Positions 21,550 to 36,435 are shown, counted from the first letter of the stretch. The stretch: DNA of 64,000 bases from Selaginella moellendorffii (GCF_000143415.4 NW_003314341.1:522394-586393), one strand, 5' to 3'. The notes: generated from the letters alone by a model not told the origin. Program-made: numbers and translations.

Positions 21550-24003
21550 TTACACGGTTTGAGCTTGATACAAGACCACATAAGCGGAAGAACTCGCGGG
21601 ATTGACATCGAGAATTTGGCCGGACGCCGCTCTTGCGCGCTCCAAATCGCCATGAACTCTGCAAGATCCAAGCAGCGATGTCCACAGCACAGGATCGCTG
21701 CAAGCCGAGTCTTTCAACATCTCCTGCGCGACTTCGACATGCCCCGATCGTCCCAGCATGTCGAGCACGCAAGCGCTGTGCTCAAGTCGCGGGCTCAGCC
21801 CATAGTCCCTGCTCATCGACGCAAAGTAGTCGCAGCCCTGCTCCACAAACCCGGCATGGTTGCACGCGAAGAGCAGAGTTACCATTGTCACCTCGTCCGG
21901 ATCCACGCCCTCCTGTTGCATCTCTTGGAAGTAAGCCACCGCGTCACTCCAGCGCGAGTGCTGCGCGCTCGCGGTGATCATCCCGTTCCAGGAAACGAAA
22001 TCTCTTGCCTGTGCTCCATGGAACTCGCGAGCAGCGCTGTCCAGTGATCCACATCTCGCGTACATGTTAACGACGGCGTTCCACAGCGCAACCTCCAGCT
22101 CGCCTCCGTCGTGCCGGCGATCGAGAAGCACGCGGGAATGGATCATCCTGCCAGCGGCCAAGTCAGAGCAGCAGTTTAGAAGCGAAACAAGCGTCACCTT
22201 TGTTGGTTTCACCCCTTCGAGCTGCATCCTTGCGAACAGAAGCAAAGCTTGCTCGTTTCTCGCGCGGCTGTCTAGCTCCCCGGCCAGTGCGATGGCCGCA
22301 AGCATTGCACTCCAAGTTACACTGTCGCGCCTTTTCATCCCGTCAAACATCTTCCTCGCGTCCTCTACGCTTCCACACTTGCCATACATGCTCACGACTG
22401 CGTTTGCCACCATTGTGTCACTCTCCAGCCCCCGCTCCACAGTGCAAGAGTGGACAAGCTCCCCGGTGGCCAGAAACTCGGGCGTGGAGCACGCCGAGAG
22501 AGCTGCAACGAAGGAAACCCTGTTGGGAGCGATGCCTTGCAGCTGCATTTGCCTGTAGAGTCGGATGGCCTGCTTCCATTCCCCTGCCTTGGCATTTGCG
22601 GTGATCATCGCCGTCCAGCACACGCAGTTCGTTCGAGCGTTCGTCGCCAGGAGATGGAAGATGGCCTCGGCTTGAGGCAGAGCGGCGCACTTGGCGTACA
22701 TGTTGATCAGCGAAGTTCCAACCACGACGTCGGTCTCGTAGCCGAGCTCCCTGGCACACGCGTGGACGCATTGGCCGACAGCAAAGGTGGCGGGGAGGTC
22801 GGGAGCTAGCGAGCACGAATGCAAAGCCTCCGCAAGCGTGAGCTCGTTCGGAGCCACTCCCTCAAGCAGCATTTGCCTGAAGAGCAGCAAGCACTCGTCA
22901 GCGTCCGCTGCCTTGATCATCGAAGTCCAAGAGACAACATCTTTACGTACCATCTCGGAGAAAACTTGGCGTGCGAGAGGAGAGCTACCGCATCTCCCAT
23001 ACGTGACAATGAGAGCATGGCACACGGCAGGATCAGCAGCAAATCCAGCTTCCAGAGCGCAGCTATGGCAGAAACATCCTTGCGTCAAGTTACTGCAAAG
23101 ACCAAGAACAGTGATAAACACTACCTTGTCCACTCTCAGGCTTCCATCGTTGAGGAAGCTCCAAAAGAGCTCCATTCCCTGTTGCCTCCACACGCTAGCA
23201 TTGCTGCAAGAAGAAGGAAAGGAAGAAGGAAGTGACTGATCTCCTCCAGGATGATCGCCAGTAGCAGCACTGGCATACGTACCCAGCATGGCGCTCCAAG
23301 TGACGATGTTCTTGGTGGCGCTGGGAATGGCGTCAAACACCTCGCGAGCCGCGGCGCTATGGCCGCAAGAGCCATACATGCCCACTAGCGCTGTGGCAAC
23401 GTAAACGTCGTGGTAGAGGATCTGGCCATGGCGGACTTGGAGGAGGAACCGATGGATCCGAGCCCCGGCTTCCACATCCTTGCACGCCTTGAGGATGGAT
23501 CCAAACGTGAAGCTATTGGGCGCTACTCCCTCTTGCTGCATTCTTCCCAGTAGCGCCATCGCTTGATCCCATTGCCCGCGCTGCGAGTAGCCCCAGATGA
23601 GGCTCGTCCACGACACCACGTCTGGAATGGTGCTGCCGCTGCTCCCCATGGATTCTAGCACGCATCGCGCTTCCTCCACGCTGCCACACTTGGCGTACAT
23701 GTCGATCAGTGTGTTGGCGACGAGCGGTGACAATCCAGATTCTTGCTGCCTGTTCTTCGCCAGGAGCATCTGGTGGATGGATCTTCCCAGCGCTAAGTCG
23801 CGCCTGGCGGAGCACTGGTGGAGCAAGCGCACCGCCGCGGCAGCGCTCAGCGACGCGGTTTCCACCGCCATTCCATCCAGAATCTCAGATATTTCGAGAG
23901 CTTGCCTGCCGACGATCGATCTTCTCCAGTGTTGTGGGCTTCCTTGTGATCGCCATCGACGATCTTCCCTAGCCCGGCACCGGTGGATGGAGCTCGTCTT
24001 CAC
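21550..24003 (-). CDS. PLS-type pentatricopeptide-repeat protein
   Basis: Intronless, 817 residues from the first ATG. An alternative start at Met45 (23871) removes a basic leader that does not look like PPR sequence. Repeated units of the WTSLIxGYxQxGxxxxAM type followed by MQxEGVxPNxxTFxxxLxAC occur through the length, for example near residues 120-175, 355-400, 455-500, 545-610 and 660-705. GRSIH-type and AKCGSVEDA-type linkers identify the P-L-S subclass. The C-terminus carries an incomplete E motif (LWTSLLGSCRVHGDLERA) and stops soon after, with no E+ or DYW domain. Family members bind specific organellar transcripts, often for C-to-U editing; without DYW it would need a partner for catalysis. 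Targeting cannot be judged safely. It diverges from SRP54. Confidence 0.85.
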   Translation of the reverse strand: MKTSSIHRCRAREDRRWRSQGSPQHWRRSIVGRQALEISEILDGMAVETASLSAAAAVRLLHQCSARRDLALGRSIHQMLLAKNRQQESGLSPLVANTLIDMYAKCGSVEEARCVLESMGSSGSTIPDVVSWTSLIWGYSQRGQWDQAMALLGRMQQEGVAPNSFTFGSILKACKDVEAGARIHRFLLQVRHGQILYHDVYVATALVGMYGSCGHSAAAREVFDAIPSATKNIVTWSAMLGTYASAATGDHPGGDQSLPSSFPSSCSNASVWRQQGMELFWSFLNDGSLRVDKVVFITVLGLCSNLTQGCFCHSCALEAGFAADPAVCHALIVTYGRCGSSPLARQVFSEMVRKDVVSWTSMIKAADADECLLLFRQMLLEGVAPNELTLAEALHSCSLAPDLPATFAVGQCVHACARELGYETDVVVGTSLINMYAKCAALPQAEAIFHLLATNARTNCVCWTAMITANAKAGEWKQAIRLYRQMQLQGIAPNRVSFVAALSACSTPEFLATGELVHSCTVERGLESDTMVANAVVSMYGKCGSVEDARKMFDGMKRRDSVTWSAMLAAIALAGELDSRARNEQALLLFARMQLEGVKPTKVTLVSLLNCCSDLAAGRMIHSRVLLDRRHDGGELEVALWNAVVNMYARCGSLDSAAREFHGAQARDFVSWNGMITASAQHSRWSDAVAYFQEMQQEGVDPDEVTMVTLLFACNHAGFVEQGCDYFASMSRDYGLSPRLEHSACVLDMLGRSGHVEVAQEMLKDSACSDPVLWTSLLGSCRVHGDLERARAASGQILDVNPASSSAYVVLYQAQTV

Positions 24004-24066
24004 GATCCCTAGCTAGCAAGGCTAGGGTTTGTAGGTCGCTCGTTGGGATTTCTCTAATCGGCCGCG
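24004..24066. promoter_or_regulatory. 63-bp divergent start region between PPR and SRP54 genes
   Basis: Only 63 bp separate the first PPR ATG (minus) from the SRP54 ATG (plus). No TATA element is visible in it. Core promoter elements must overlap the coding sequence of at least one gene unless the PPR protein starts at Met45, which widens the gap to about 195 bp. A shared bidirectional promoter is an inference. Confidence 0.5.
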
Positions 24067-26046
<1,980 letters not shown>

Positions 26047-27231
26047 ACAAAGACGCTCCCTGTAAACAAAAAAGAAAAAAAGAAAAAAATGATCGCTAGT
26101 GCTTTAATTCCTTGTCAAGCAAGCCGTGGAGCTTAGTGCCACTGGGATTCCTGCCAGTGCTCCAAAAGCATCAGATCGATCGTAGAACCTTTTTCCTTTT
26201 GCTAAAACCAGATTTGCGAGTTTAGAGTTTGCTCATTGATAACATAAGTTTCCAGATCACCCAAGACGAACAGTCAGAACTCCTTCCTGGAAAAATCACA
26301 GCGCTGTCTGTAGAAAAGAAAAGGGACAAGCTGTCTGTGTCTAAGCCATCAATCGGGAGCTTCTCCCTGTAATACGTCAATCTTCTTTGGCAAATGATGA
26401 GCAATAAATCTCTAGTCTCTGAGCAACAATCTAGCCATCTGCCACTCATCCTCTCGATCAAATAATGATTTAATTTTCTTAAAAAAAAGAAGATAGAAAG
26501 ACCTTATCATTATATTTTTTATATAACTAGAAGCTTGACAAATGGATGAAGCAAATGTGAAAGATGGTAAGTTTTTCTTTTGAAAAGTTTTTACTTTTTA
26601 GTTGATATTAAATAATAGTCTAGTTTTCTTATTTCTCAAAAAAAGTTCTTTAACTTGTATAAACATTTTAAAAAAACATTTATTAAAATAATTTACTAAT
26701 GAAAGTTAATAAGTGAGTTTGTATGTATTTAAATTAACATGAGTGTATGAGTGTCATATATAAACAAAGTTAAAATGTAGTAATTATCCTTTCAACTCTA
26801 TTTTATAAAATTCTAAAATCTTAGATAATATAAAAAATATACAGCATAATATTATTAATAAAAAATTTATGTAAGAATGTAAATTGTATACAAGTGATTT
26901 TCTAAAGACCGTAATATATCTTTAATTCATGCTTGAAAAATTAATTCACAACAACTTTTAAAAAAAATTCAAAACTTTAATTTTATTATGAAAAAATATT
27001 TATTTAGTTTGATAGCTAAATCATTAATAAATTATACCCTGTGAATAAAATAGTTTATTTGTATTTTTTCATTTACATCCTTAGTGTTTAATTCCTCATT
27101 TCCAGTTTTGGATTTCTATAATTCAAGATTGAAATATTTTAAATAGAAGTATTATTGTAAAAAAATAATAATAATATTTTAAAAAAATATTTATAATAGT
27201 TATTTTTATTTTTGAAATAAAATATAGGATT
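26047..27231. other. SRP54 3' flank, then AT-rich intergenic DNA
   Basis: 26047 to about 26470 is probably the SRP54 3' untranslated region and terminator area. From 26470 to 27231 the DNA becomes extremely AT-rich with no frame or recognisable repeat, up to the LTR piece at 27232. It may be eroded transposon sequence. Confidence 0.4.
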
Positions 27232-28686
27232 GTGAGTGTATGGAATATGGAAATAAAATATAAAAATATGCATATCAATTAGCCCAAAAACCCTAGCTTA
27301 TATACAAAAGCAAGTGTATAGCCATTGCCATAAAGAATGAAAACTAGCTCTACTGCATGACTTAAACATAAGTGGCAACAGATTAAACAATAGAAAATAA
27401 ACTCTAGCCTATATTAACCAACACAAAAAGAATAATAAAAAATCTTTTGTTATACTAATGAATTTGGAAAGTAAACACTAAATGAATTAATGCTAAGTGA
27501 ACCCCTTGATACTACTCCCAAAAGAAAGATGAAGGAGTCACTAACTTATTTGCACAAGATCCCTCCACTAAACGTATGACTTCTCATTTCCCAAAAGCAT
27601 TTTGATGTCTAAACCTTCCACTGTAGCAGCACCAATAAAACATTGTTGATGCCAAGATTTCCACCTAGGAAATGGAAGTTGCCAATACAGAAAACACCGA
27701 TAATGCCAATAAGTGTGATCAACTTTATCATACACTTAATAGCAAACATCATGGCCACGACCATATCCTTGCCATTATCCTTGAACTTGGGTAGTAGCAA
27801 CATCAACCTCCATTAAAATAAATCCATCTCTCATAAGAAGTGGAGTTGAAGGACATGTAGCAAGAAGTGGAAAGGTGATGTTTTATAATGTTATGCTAAA
27901 TGAAAAACACCATTAAAGGTGTTAAAAAAGTGTATGCACAAGTCCTATAAGATTTTGACAAAGTGTTGGCCATAATATTCCCAATTTGATCTACATTGAC
28001 ATATTTGGCTCCATACAAAACAAAAGGCTTTGGAAATGAATACTAAATTACATCTTTTACTCAAATGGACCTTGACGAAAACAATGCAATTGTTGAAAGG
28101 TATCACAATTGTCAATATGTCCAAATGCACATTTGAAGACATTTGGGAAAATGCACTAATCCTCATGAGTGGCTGTGCAATGTTATCCTCTAGAAACACA
28201 TGGGAAATTCACGCAAACACCGAGCATCATCCTAAGAATGATATGTGGCAATCACCATAAAATGATTAAATAAATAATACACATCATCTTCAGAATTCCC
28301 ACAGAAGAACTCTGGCCGGATGCAAGGATTGGCAATAAGAGAAGGAGGAGTTATACCATGCATTGTGAATACACCATCAACTGAGTTTGATTATTTAATT
28401 GCAATCGTATAATATAGAGCAATTGCACTAATTGCTACTCTAAAGTCAAAGGAGGAGGAGGCTACTGCTCTACCATGAAAATGAATGAAAAAGAAAAGAA
28501 ATTGAAAAACCTATAAAAAAAAAAAGGAGATTTAGACAATGCAAAAGTTAGATCTAAAGTAGAATCTTAAATCCAAGCACTCTTTAGGGACAATTAAAAT
28601 TGCCCCTCATCTCCACCAATGTGAGTGTATGGAATATGGAGATGGAATATAGACACGGAATATGGAAATGGAATATAGAAATATAG

Positions 28687-28726
<40 letters not shown>

Positions 28727-28810
28727 TAATTAGCCCAAAAACTTTAGTTTATATATGAGAGTGAGTGGTCTACATTGAAACCAATATAATGGCTATCAAA
28801 ATCCCACTAA
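27232..28810 (-). mobile_element. Family III Ty3 copy, minus orientation, gag only
   Basis: In minus-strand order: LTR end (about 28810 down to 28620, terminating in CACTCACA), a TTGGTGGAGATGAG primer-site candidate, then decayed gag sequence (28600 to about 27320) homologous to 29280-30640. Last comes a second LTR end (about 27300 to 27232) joined directly to gag. The polymerase region is missing, so this is an internally deleted derivative. It lies head to head with the plus-oriented copy starting near 29130. Confidence 0.65.
28689..28722. repeat. (TA)n microsatellite
   Basis: Seventeen or so TA units inside the LTR end of the minus-oriented family III copy. The corresponding place in the plus copy (about 29219-29230) has a shorter (TA)n run, so the tract expanded after the copies separated. 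Confidence 0.85.
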
Positions 28811-29129
28811 GTTAATATTTGTATATGGCATTGTAGCCATATGCACTTAAGCCTCACAGAATTAAATTATTATAGATTAAAATTATTATGATTAAATTAA
28901 AACTATTGTTTATCTATGAATATAATTTGTAGAAATGTAGAATATAATAATTTTACAAATTAAATCCTTAACCTTACTAATTAATAAGAATATGTTATAA
29001 TCAATTCAGACTTTTATATTATTATTATTATTATTATTGTTGTTGTTGTTATTGTTGTTGTTACTAATATTATAATTAATAATTAGTAATAATAAAAATG
29101 TTATGATAGCTATGATGCCGTATACTAAT
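28811..29129. other. AT-rich spacer between head-to-head LTRs
   Basis: Separates the two inverted family III copies. Contains an (ATT)n/(GTT)n microsatellite at about 29017-29066. It may hold the left parts of both LTRs, but I could not find a repeated TG start in it. Confidence 0.4.
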
Positions 29130-32100
29130 ATTAGCGTAATGGGATTTTGGTAGCCATTGAATTGGTTTCAATCTGGACCACTCGCTCCTGTATATAAACT
29201 AGGGTTTTTGGGCTAATTGATATATATATATTTTTATATTCTATTTCCATATTCTATACACTCACATTGGTGGAGGTGAGAGGTTGTTTTGATTGTCTCT
29301 GAGGAGTGTTTGGATTTGGGATTTTGTTATAGATCTAACTTTCTTACTATCTAGATCTTCTTTTCCTTATAGTTTTTCAATTTCTTCTCTTTTACTTTTT
29401 TTTTTCCTTTTTGTTCATTTTCATGGCAAAAGAGCAACCTCCTCCTCCTTTTACTCTAGAGCACCAATGGGTGCAATGCTCAATGCTATATAATTGTAGT
29501 TGAACAATAAACTCAGTTGATGGCAGCATTCACAAGACGTGATACAATGCCTCCTGCTCTTGCTGCCAATGCTCGAGTCCAGTTAGAGTTCTTCCATAGG
29601 AATTCTAAGGATGATATGTACCATTGGTTCAATCATTTCACGGTGATTGTCACATATCATTCTTGGGATGATATTCGATGTTTGCATGAGTTTCTCACGT
29701 GTCTCTAAGGGATGTCTCCAAGGGATAACATTGAATGGTACAATGGTTTGAATGTAGCCACTTGTCAAGATTAGAGCATTTTCTTGGATGTTTTCAAATA
29801 CATATTTGGATATATTAATGATTGTGATAATGCCTTTTAACAATTACATCATTTTTGTCAAGGGCCATCTGAATCCATGATGCAATTTGGCATTCATTTC
29901 AGAAACTTTTTGCTTCGTGCGGAGCCAAATATATTAAAGCAGATCAAGTTGGGAATGTTGTGGCTAGCACTTTGTTAAAATCTTGTAAGACTTGTACATG
30001 CACTTGCTCTACCACCCTTGATAATGCTCTTTGCTTGGCAACAATGAGATGTTGTCTCTTCCATATCTCAGTACACATTCTTCAACTCCACTTTCCATAG
30101 GAGATGGTCAAATGGATGTTGATGTTGTTGGTACTCGAGTTCAAGGACAAGGGTGAGGACGTGGTTGTGGCCGTGATATCCACTGCTGGGCATATGATGA
30201 AGTTGGTCATACTTATTGATATTATCAGCATTTTCCAGATTGGCAACTTCCATTTATTGGGTGGAGATCTTGATGTCAACAACGTCCTGTTAGTGATGTT
30301 GTAGTGGAAGGTCTAGACACTAAGATGCTTTCAGAAAATAAAGAATTGTGTGCTTAGTGGAGGGACTTTGCGCAAATAAATTAGTGACCCCTCTATCTTT
30401 TTTTTGGGAGTAACATCAAGGGGCTCACTTGGCACTAGTTCATCTAATGTTTACTTTTCAAACTTGTTTTTATAACAAAAAGTCTTCTATTCTTCTTTCT
30501 GTATTGGTTAATATAGACTTGAGTTTATCTTTTGTTGCTTGGCTTGTTGCCACACATTGCCGTTTACATTTGCGTCGTGTAGCAAAGCCAATTTTCATTC
30601 TTTATGGCAATGGCCATACACACGCATGTGCAAAGGATGAAGTGGACTTGGTTGTGTGTATGGGCGGTCTCAAGTTTGAGTTGCAGTCATTGTAGGTAAT
30701 GCCAAGTTAAGCTTTTGACCTCATCCTTAGTATAGATTAGTTGTGGCGCAATCATACCAAGAGTGACTTTGAGGTTTTTCCCCTTTGCTTCATACTTCTT
30801 TATATCTTTTCCATTCCTTTCACTTTTATTCTTTTTCATCCTTTTGCTTTTACTTTTAGAGATTGAAAAAGAGAAGAAAGGAAAAAGATGGAAATATAAA
30901 AATAAGTAATGATCTTTATGTTGTAGCAGTTGACCAACTCATGAAAGAATATGCCGATCTCTTTGAATTTGACATATTGTCTGGTGCTAAGATTGTAACA
31001 CGTCATCCTATTCCAATTGGAGATGCTTGCCCAATCAAGGTTTTTGTTTATCGTCGGTCACCCAAAAAAGTCAAGATTTTACGTGCAAATATTAAGAAAA
31101 TGTTGGAAAAGGGTGTTATTCAAAAGTTGCAGAGTCCTTAGGCTTATGAACCTCATCTTATGATGAAGCTTAATAGAAGTATTCATTTCTACATTAATTA
31201 TCATTCATTAAATGAAGTGACAATTTTGGATATGTACCCTCTTCCTCACACTGCTGATCTTTTGGATCATCTAAGGAGAAGTCGTTGGTTCACCAAGTTA
31301 GATTTTACTTTTGGTTACTGGCAAGTACTGATGGCTGAAGACAATATTCCCAAGACTACTTTTCATATATTGTTTGGTTTCTATAAGTTCTTGGCAATGC
31401 CATTTGGTTTGATCAATGCTTTAGCAACTTTCCAGTGGATGATAGACAAGGTTCTTTGCGATATGCCAGAAGTGACTACTAACTTCATCAAAGATGTCTT
31501 GATCCACTCAAAAGGGATGTGGGAAGAATACGTCTGTGATGTTTCTAAGGTGTTAGATCAACTTCAGGAAGTTGGTTTAAAGCTAAAGCAATCAAAGTGC
31601 ATGTTTGGATCCAAGGATATGATTTATCTTGGATACTGTATTTCTCATAAGGGTTTGCAAGTTAATCTTGAAAAGCTTGTAACTGTTCTAAAGTTTCTTA
31701 CTCTGAAGTGTGTGAATGATGTGCAACAATTCCTCGGCAAAGTGCAGTATCTTGGTTATTTTGTTGATCATCTTTTTGATTGCAGTGCACTGTTGCAAGC
31801 ATTGCTGAAGTCATCAACATTATATTTATTTGGTCTACAGACTACAAGTGAACATTTGCAGATCTTAAAGAGCTATTGACAACTCCTCCAATTTTGGCAT
31901 ATCTTGACTATACTTGACCTTTCATTTTGCACATAAATGCTTCTAACATTAGTCTTGAAGGTGTGTAAGAGAGCTCGAGTGTGCCTGATTAGCGCCATCC
32001 TATTGCATATATCAACTATATATTATAACCAGTGGAGGTGAAATACTCCACGACAAAGAAGGAGTGTTTAGTAGTAGTTTGGGATTTCAAGAAACTTCAT

Positions 32101-33141
32101 GCATATCTACATGGTTCTCAGACATTACTAGAAGGTGATCATACTGCAGTTACTTCATTATTGAAGTGGAAGAACTTAATTGGTCATATTGCTCGGTGGG
32201 CTTTGAAACTTTAAATATATGATTTTGATGTTGTTCATTGCTCAGGGAGTCCTATATATAATGTTGATGCCCTTTCTCGAGCTCTTTTTCCTTCTTCACT
32301 CTCTTATCATATTTTTAACGAATCTATTGCTCCCACATCTGTGGAGTTTTTGGATGAAGATTCCATGCCATCAGTGGTTGCTATATTTGATATTTAGTGT
32401 GTCCATAAGGTGCAAAACAAGATTTACCTTTTTTTGATGAGGTGCACACCTTTTTGGGATTTACATTCTCAATATCACCTTGAGGATGGTCTTCTTTATT
32501 TTGTGGGGATGGATCCTGATGATCATTTATGGCTAGTGGTGCCTTCGATCTTTATTCCACGCTTTTTCCATACCTACCATGATTTTTCTGTTTTAGATGG
32601 GCATATAGGACATTGTCATATGACCGAGAAGTTGTATAGGTCTTTTTATTAGCTAAAAATGTGACATGATGTTATTCAGTATGTGCATAGCTGCATTTAG
32701 TGCCAAGCTCTTACTACTCCCCTTCATGTTACGGAAGGATGGTTAGAGTCAATTGCAATTTCCCATCCATTTAAATTGGTTTACTGTTGGTAATGAATAT
32801 ATCATTATTTCTTCTAACTACTTGACTTGTTGGGTGGAAGTTGGCATTCTTACTAGTGCATCTGCCGCTGTTGTTGGTTAATTCCTCCTCAATTGAGTGA
32901 TGTTCCAATATTCCTATTCAAAGTGGATTCTTTTGGATAATTATCCCATATTTATTCTGAGGCTTTTTATGTTTTGACATCTCAATTAGGGATACGCCAC
33001 ACTTTCATGAGTATTTATTATCCACAGTTAGATAGTTAGGTGGAATGGCTCATTCAAACCTTTAAAGAGATAATTGGAAAGTACGTGAACTTTCAACATT
33101 CAGATTAAAATGGTTATTCGCTATCTCTTCAGTATGCATAT
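29130..33141 (+). mobile_element. Element III, left part: Ty3 gag, RT, RNase H, integrase (decayed)
   Basis: The LTR end (about 29130-29266, ends CACTCACA) is followed by gag (29500-30330). Reverse transcriptase follows at 30880-31880: KMLEKGVIQ, FTKLDFTFGYWQV, FLAMPFGLINALATFQ; the catalytic YxDD is replaced by FIKDVLIHS. RNase H is at 31880-32215 (VEVKYSTTKKECLVVVW), and the integrase zinc finger and core at 32400-33141 (YHLEDGLLYFVG, GHIGHCHMTEKLYR, IRHTFMSIYYPQLD). Many stops and small frameshifts are present, so it is inactive. The integrase frame breaks off at 33141 where element I is inserted and resumes at 47852. Confidence 0.8.
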
Positions 33142-34808
33142 TGTGAGACACAAAATCCTTAGGCCCCAAAGTGGAGCTAGAAGTGTGCCATGAGGTAGTG
33201 GCCAAAGCAAAAGCCAAATGAACGTGACACGTTTGGACCAAAAGCTTCGACTTGAAAGGTTGAGAGCGGGAGTGGAACTCCCAACTAAATGCTCAAAGAA
33301 CAAGCATGAAGCAAGCAATAAGCGAGGCTCCAAAAAGGGACCCAAAAGGACCAACATATGACACGTGGAAGTGTCCGAGATGGAATCTGAGATGGAGTCC
33401 GAGATGGAGTCTGAGATGGAGTCCAAGATGGAGTCCGAGATGGATCCGAGATGGACCCAAGATGGAGTCCGAGATGGACCGAGATGGAGTCTGAGATGGA
33501 CCCGAGATGGAGTCCAAGATGGACCCAAGATGGAGTCCAAGATGGACCCGAGATGGAGTCTTAGATGGAGTTCGAGATAGACCCGAGATGGAGTCCGAGA
33601 TGGACCCGAGATGGAGTCCGAGATGGAGTCCGAGATGGAGTCCGAGATGGATCCGAGATGGAATCCAAGATGGAGTCCGAGAAGGACCTGAGATGGCGTC
33701 TGAAGTCGAGACCGAGACCGAGACCGAGACTGAGACCGAGACTGAGACCGAGACCAAGGCCGAGGCCGAGATCGAGCCCGAGCCCAAGTCCGAGTCCGAG
33801 TTCGAGTCTGAGAGGGTGAAAGCCCAAAGCGTTCGTCTCCCAAACCCTGGGGGGTTTGGTGAGCTCCAAAAGTATAGTAGGGGGAGGACTCTAGTGGAGC
33901 CAATTTGGCCAGGAAAGGCTAGTTTGGACCAGGAAGGCTGCACCCAGGTGTTGGGTGATGGGATAACCACTGGGAAGTCCAAGACTAGAGTGAATACAGA
34001 CTGGCAAGCGGGGTAGCTTGGTGAAGTGTTCAAGAGCTGGCTCTAGTTCCCCCGGGAGATCGAATGGTCGATGCTCCCAGTCCAAGTGTAAGTGGCACTA
34101 CCTACTTGGATACCTGGCGTGGCTCAACGAAACCTCGCTCTAAGCCCATGGCTAGCACCAAAAGGCAGAAGGTGGGGAAAGTACCCATGAGGCTTGTGTA
34201 AGGCCACTATATTCCAAAATGTGGTCCTAAAGTCCTTGACTATGGAAAGGAAGAGGAAGTGGTCCTCTGGTGTAGTGACCAATGATACAGTCATGTGTTG
34301 AGGAAGTCCTAAAGGACAATGGGACTTAGTGGTCAAGCCTAAGGGCCCTGCCTTAGTGGCAGTGTTGGCGAACATGGTCATGGGTAGAAAAGGGACTTGG
34401 TGGGGACTACAAAAGGGATATTGGGGAAGGCTGTTCCCCATATTTGCGGGCATCTTAAGGATGCTAAGGAGTGGATCTTGGATGGTCACTCTTGGACAGA
34501 TGGCCCAATTCTTGAGAGATAGGACTACGATGCAGGTGGTGTTGGACCACCTGTGTGACCAAGGTGAAGGGGTATGGCCTTAGCGTAACAGGCTATTATG
34601 TCGGTGGTACCTTGGGGTGTCGATCTTGGGACCGGACACATGGAGCACTTGGACCAAGTGCAACGGTTGAGTGGCACGGATGCCATTCTTAGGGCTAGCA
34701 AGTCCCAAGTTCAAAATAGGACTTATGGAGGTTGTGAATGAGACTCCTTCAAGTGGTCAGAGGTGTGGTTAAGTGACTAAAATAGAATGGAAAATTTAGT
34801 CGCTTACA
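33142..34808 (+). mobile_element. Element I 5' LTR
   Basis: TGTGAGACACAAAATCC to CGCTTACA, 1667 bp. The right end is followed by a two-base spacer and TGGTATCGGAG, a primer site for initiator tRNA-Met with one change from the usual plant version. The left flank is CATAT, and the base run after the 3' LTR is TATAT (4 of 5 match), an eroded target duplication. Confidence 0.85.
33371..33812 (+). repeat. GAGTCC/GAGATGGA array in element I 5' LTR
   Basis: Same six-base-word minisatellite as in the solo LTR, here with more interruptions (gagtctgag, gagtccaag). Long low-complexity frames crossing it are artefacts. Confidence 0.85.
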
Positions 34809-36435
34809 ACTTGGTATCGGAGTTGTTCTTTAGTCTGACTTTTATTGGTGCTCAAGTATATCACCATTGATATTGGCATCAGAAGGTCCTAGGAGTGGGC
34901 CTATCCTTGAGGAGTAGCAGGTCGGGAAGACATGGCTCTCCACTTCGTGTGTGAACTTGTAGGTGAGGTGGTGGATAAAAAAGGGTCAATAATGGAACAA
35001 CTTTAGGATCTTGGGAACAGTATAAGGGTTTCCTTAGAGAGTTGAGGATATGATTTAGATGAGTATTTGACGTAGCCAACTCGCTAATGTAATTGTGGTA
35101 AACAACTATAGTTGGGATCACATGGAAGATAGAGACTCCAAAGCAATAAAGGAGTCACAAGATTATCCTCATATAGTTGAGGTTGGTGCTCATAAATGTG
35201 AGATCAGAAGTAATGATCGCAGGAGGTCAAATACGGAAAAGGACACGAGTTCTTGAAATGGTAGCCAGAGCTACCTCTAATAAATGCTAGAACAACCCAA
35301 AGAGTTGGGAGTGTACTTAGAGGATGAGTTGGTATTCTCATCACATGGACAAGTGGTCCTAAGGGGTAAAAGGTTGCCCCAAGAGAACAAATCAAGTGTC
35401 AGAATAACACTTGCAAAGATGGTTCTTGTGAGTAGGACTTGAATACAAGAAATTGTATTCCAGTGAACTGGCACCTCAAAGGTACGACCTCATGGGTCGT
35501 CAGATGACAAAGTCCAAAAAGCTAGATGACTCAAATAGAGTCAAGGAATAATCCTAAAGGATTGATTGATGGAAGCATTTGGACTGAGGTGTGTTGTACC
35601 CCACGAAGGATGGGGGGATTATAGGATCCAAGGATGAGAACAGAGGGTATCTCATTGATAGCAGAATGGTCCATGCTAAAGTCGTGGGAAAAGTGTTCCC
35701 AAAAAAAGAAAGCAACTTTGGCATAGAGTTGTGTATGAACACTATGGTGTAGTGCTAATCGATAGTTGGCATGAGAAACACTATATTGGTCTTGGCAAAG
35801 ACCTAGACACTAATAAGTAATGTCATAAAAATAGGCTTATGGAGCCGATGGTGTGGAAAGACCAAATATGCCAAATTGTGATACCTTGAGGTTATATTGG
35901 TGGGTTCATGAGAACCCCTTACCAAGGGAATCCCAATAGAAACGGGAATGGCATAGCCTAAACTAAAAGGCATGTGGTTGGAGTGTGGTGACCCAGATAA
36001 TGATGAAGGTGTGGAAACACCAAGCAATGAGTTGTAGGACTTGACAACTATGGGGCAACTAAGCAAGAAGTGCAAGATAATATGTTAAACGGGTAGAAGG
36101 TAGCCACCCAAGATTTCTTAATGGCATAAGGAAGTGAGATATACCCTTACGGGGGATAAATTGCTTATGTTGCGATATAGTGAGTCAATGTCGAAAAAGG
36201 AAATGCTCATTGTCAAGGAGACCATCATTGGGACACCCAGACACTCTAGAACACTAGGAGGTGGTGTTTAGTGTCGCAAGGGCAATAGATAAAGCCCAAG
36301 GGACTAAGTCCCTAGCAAATGATGGATAGGAGATGCCATCCAAACGTCCAAGGTTGTGGAGATGGGAGGAATCTATCTACCCGATTTGGACAAAGCCAAA
36401 AATGGGATTTTGGCAAGGCTAATGATGGGCATATG
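34809..36435 (+). mobile_element. Element I internal region, left part (non-coding)
   Basis: Begins with the primer-binding site (34812-34822). No gag, protease or polymerase similarity is found in any frame, and the longest frames are short and unconserved. It ends at the target duplication ATATG (36431-36435) of element II. The internal region resumes at 43932. With about 4 kb of non-coding interior between long LTRs, it fits the definition of a large retrotransposon derivative. Confidence 0.7.

Noticed and set aside
21559-24016. Plus-strand frames across the PPR gene
   Set aside because: Antisense shadows of an intact 817-codon PPR frame.
33121-34016. Long low-complexity frames (RSRSRS, ESEMES types)
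   Set aside because: Same LTR repeat array in element I; not genes. The equivalents at 36419-36780, 42647-43248 and 46205-46945 are rejected for the same reason.
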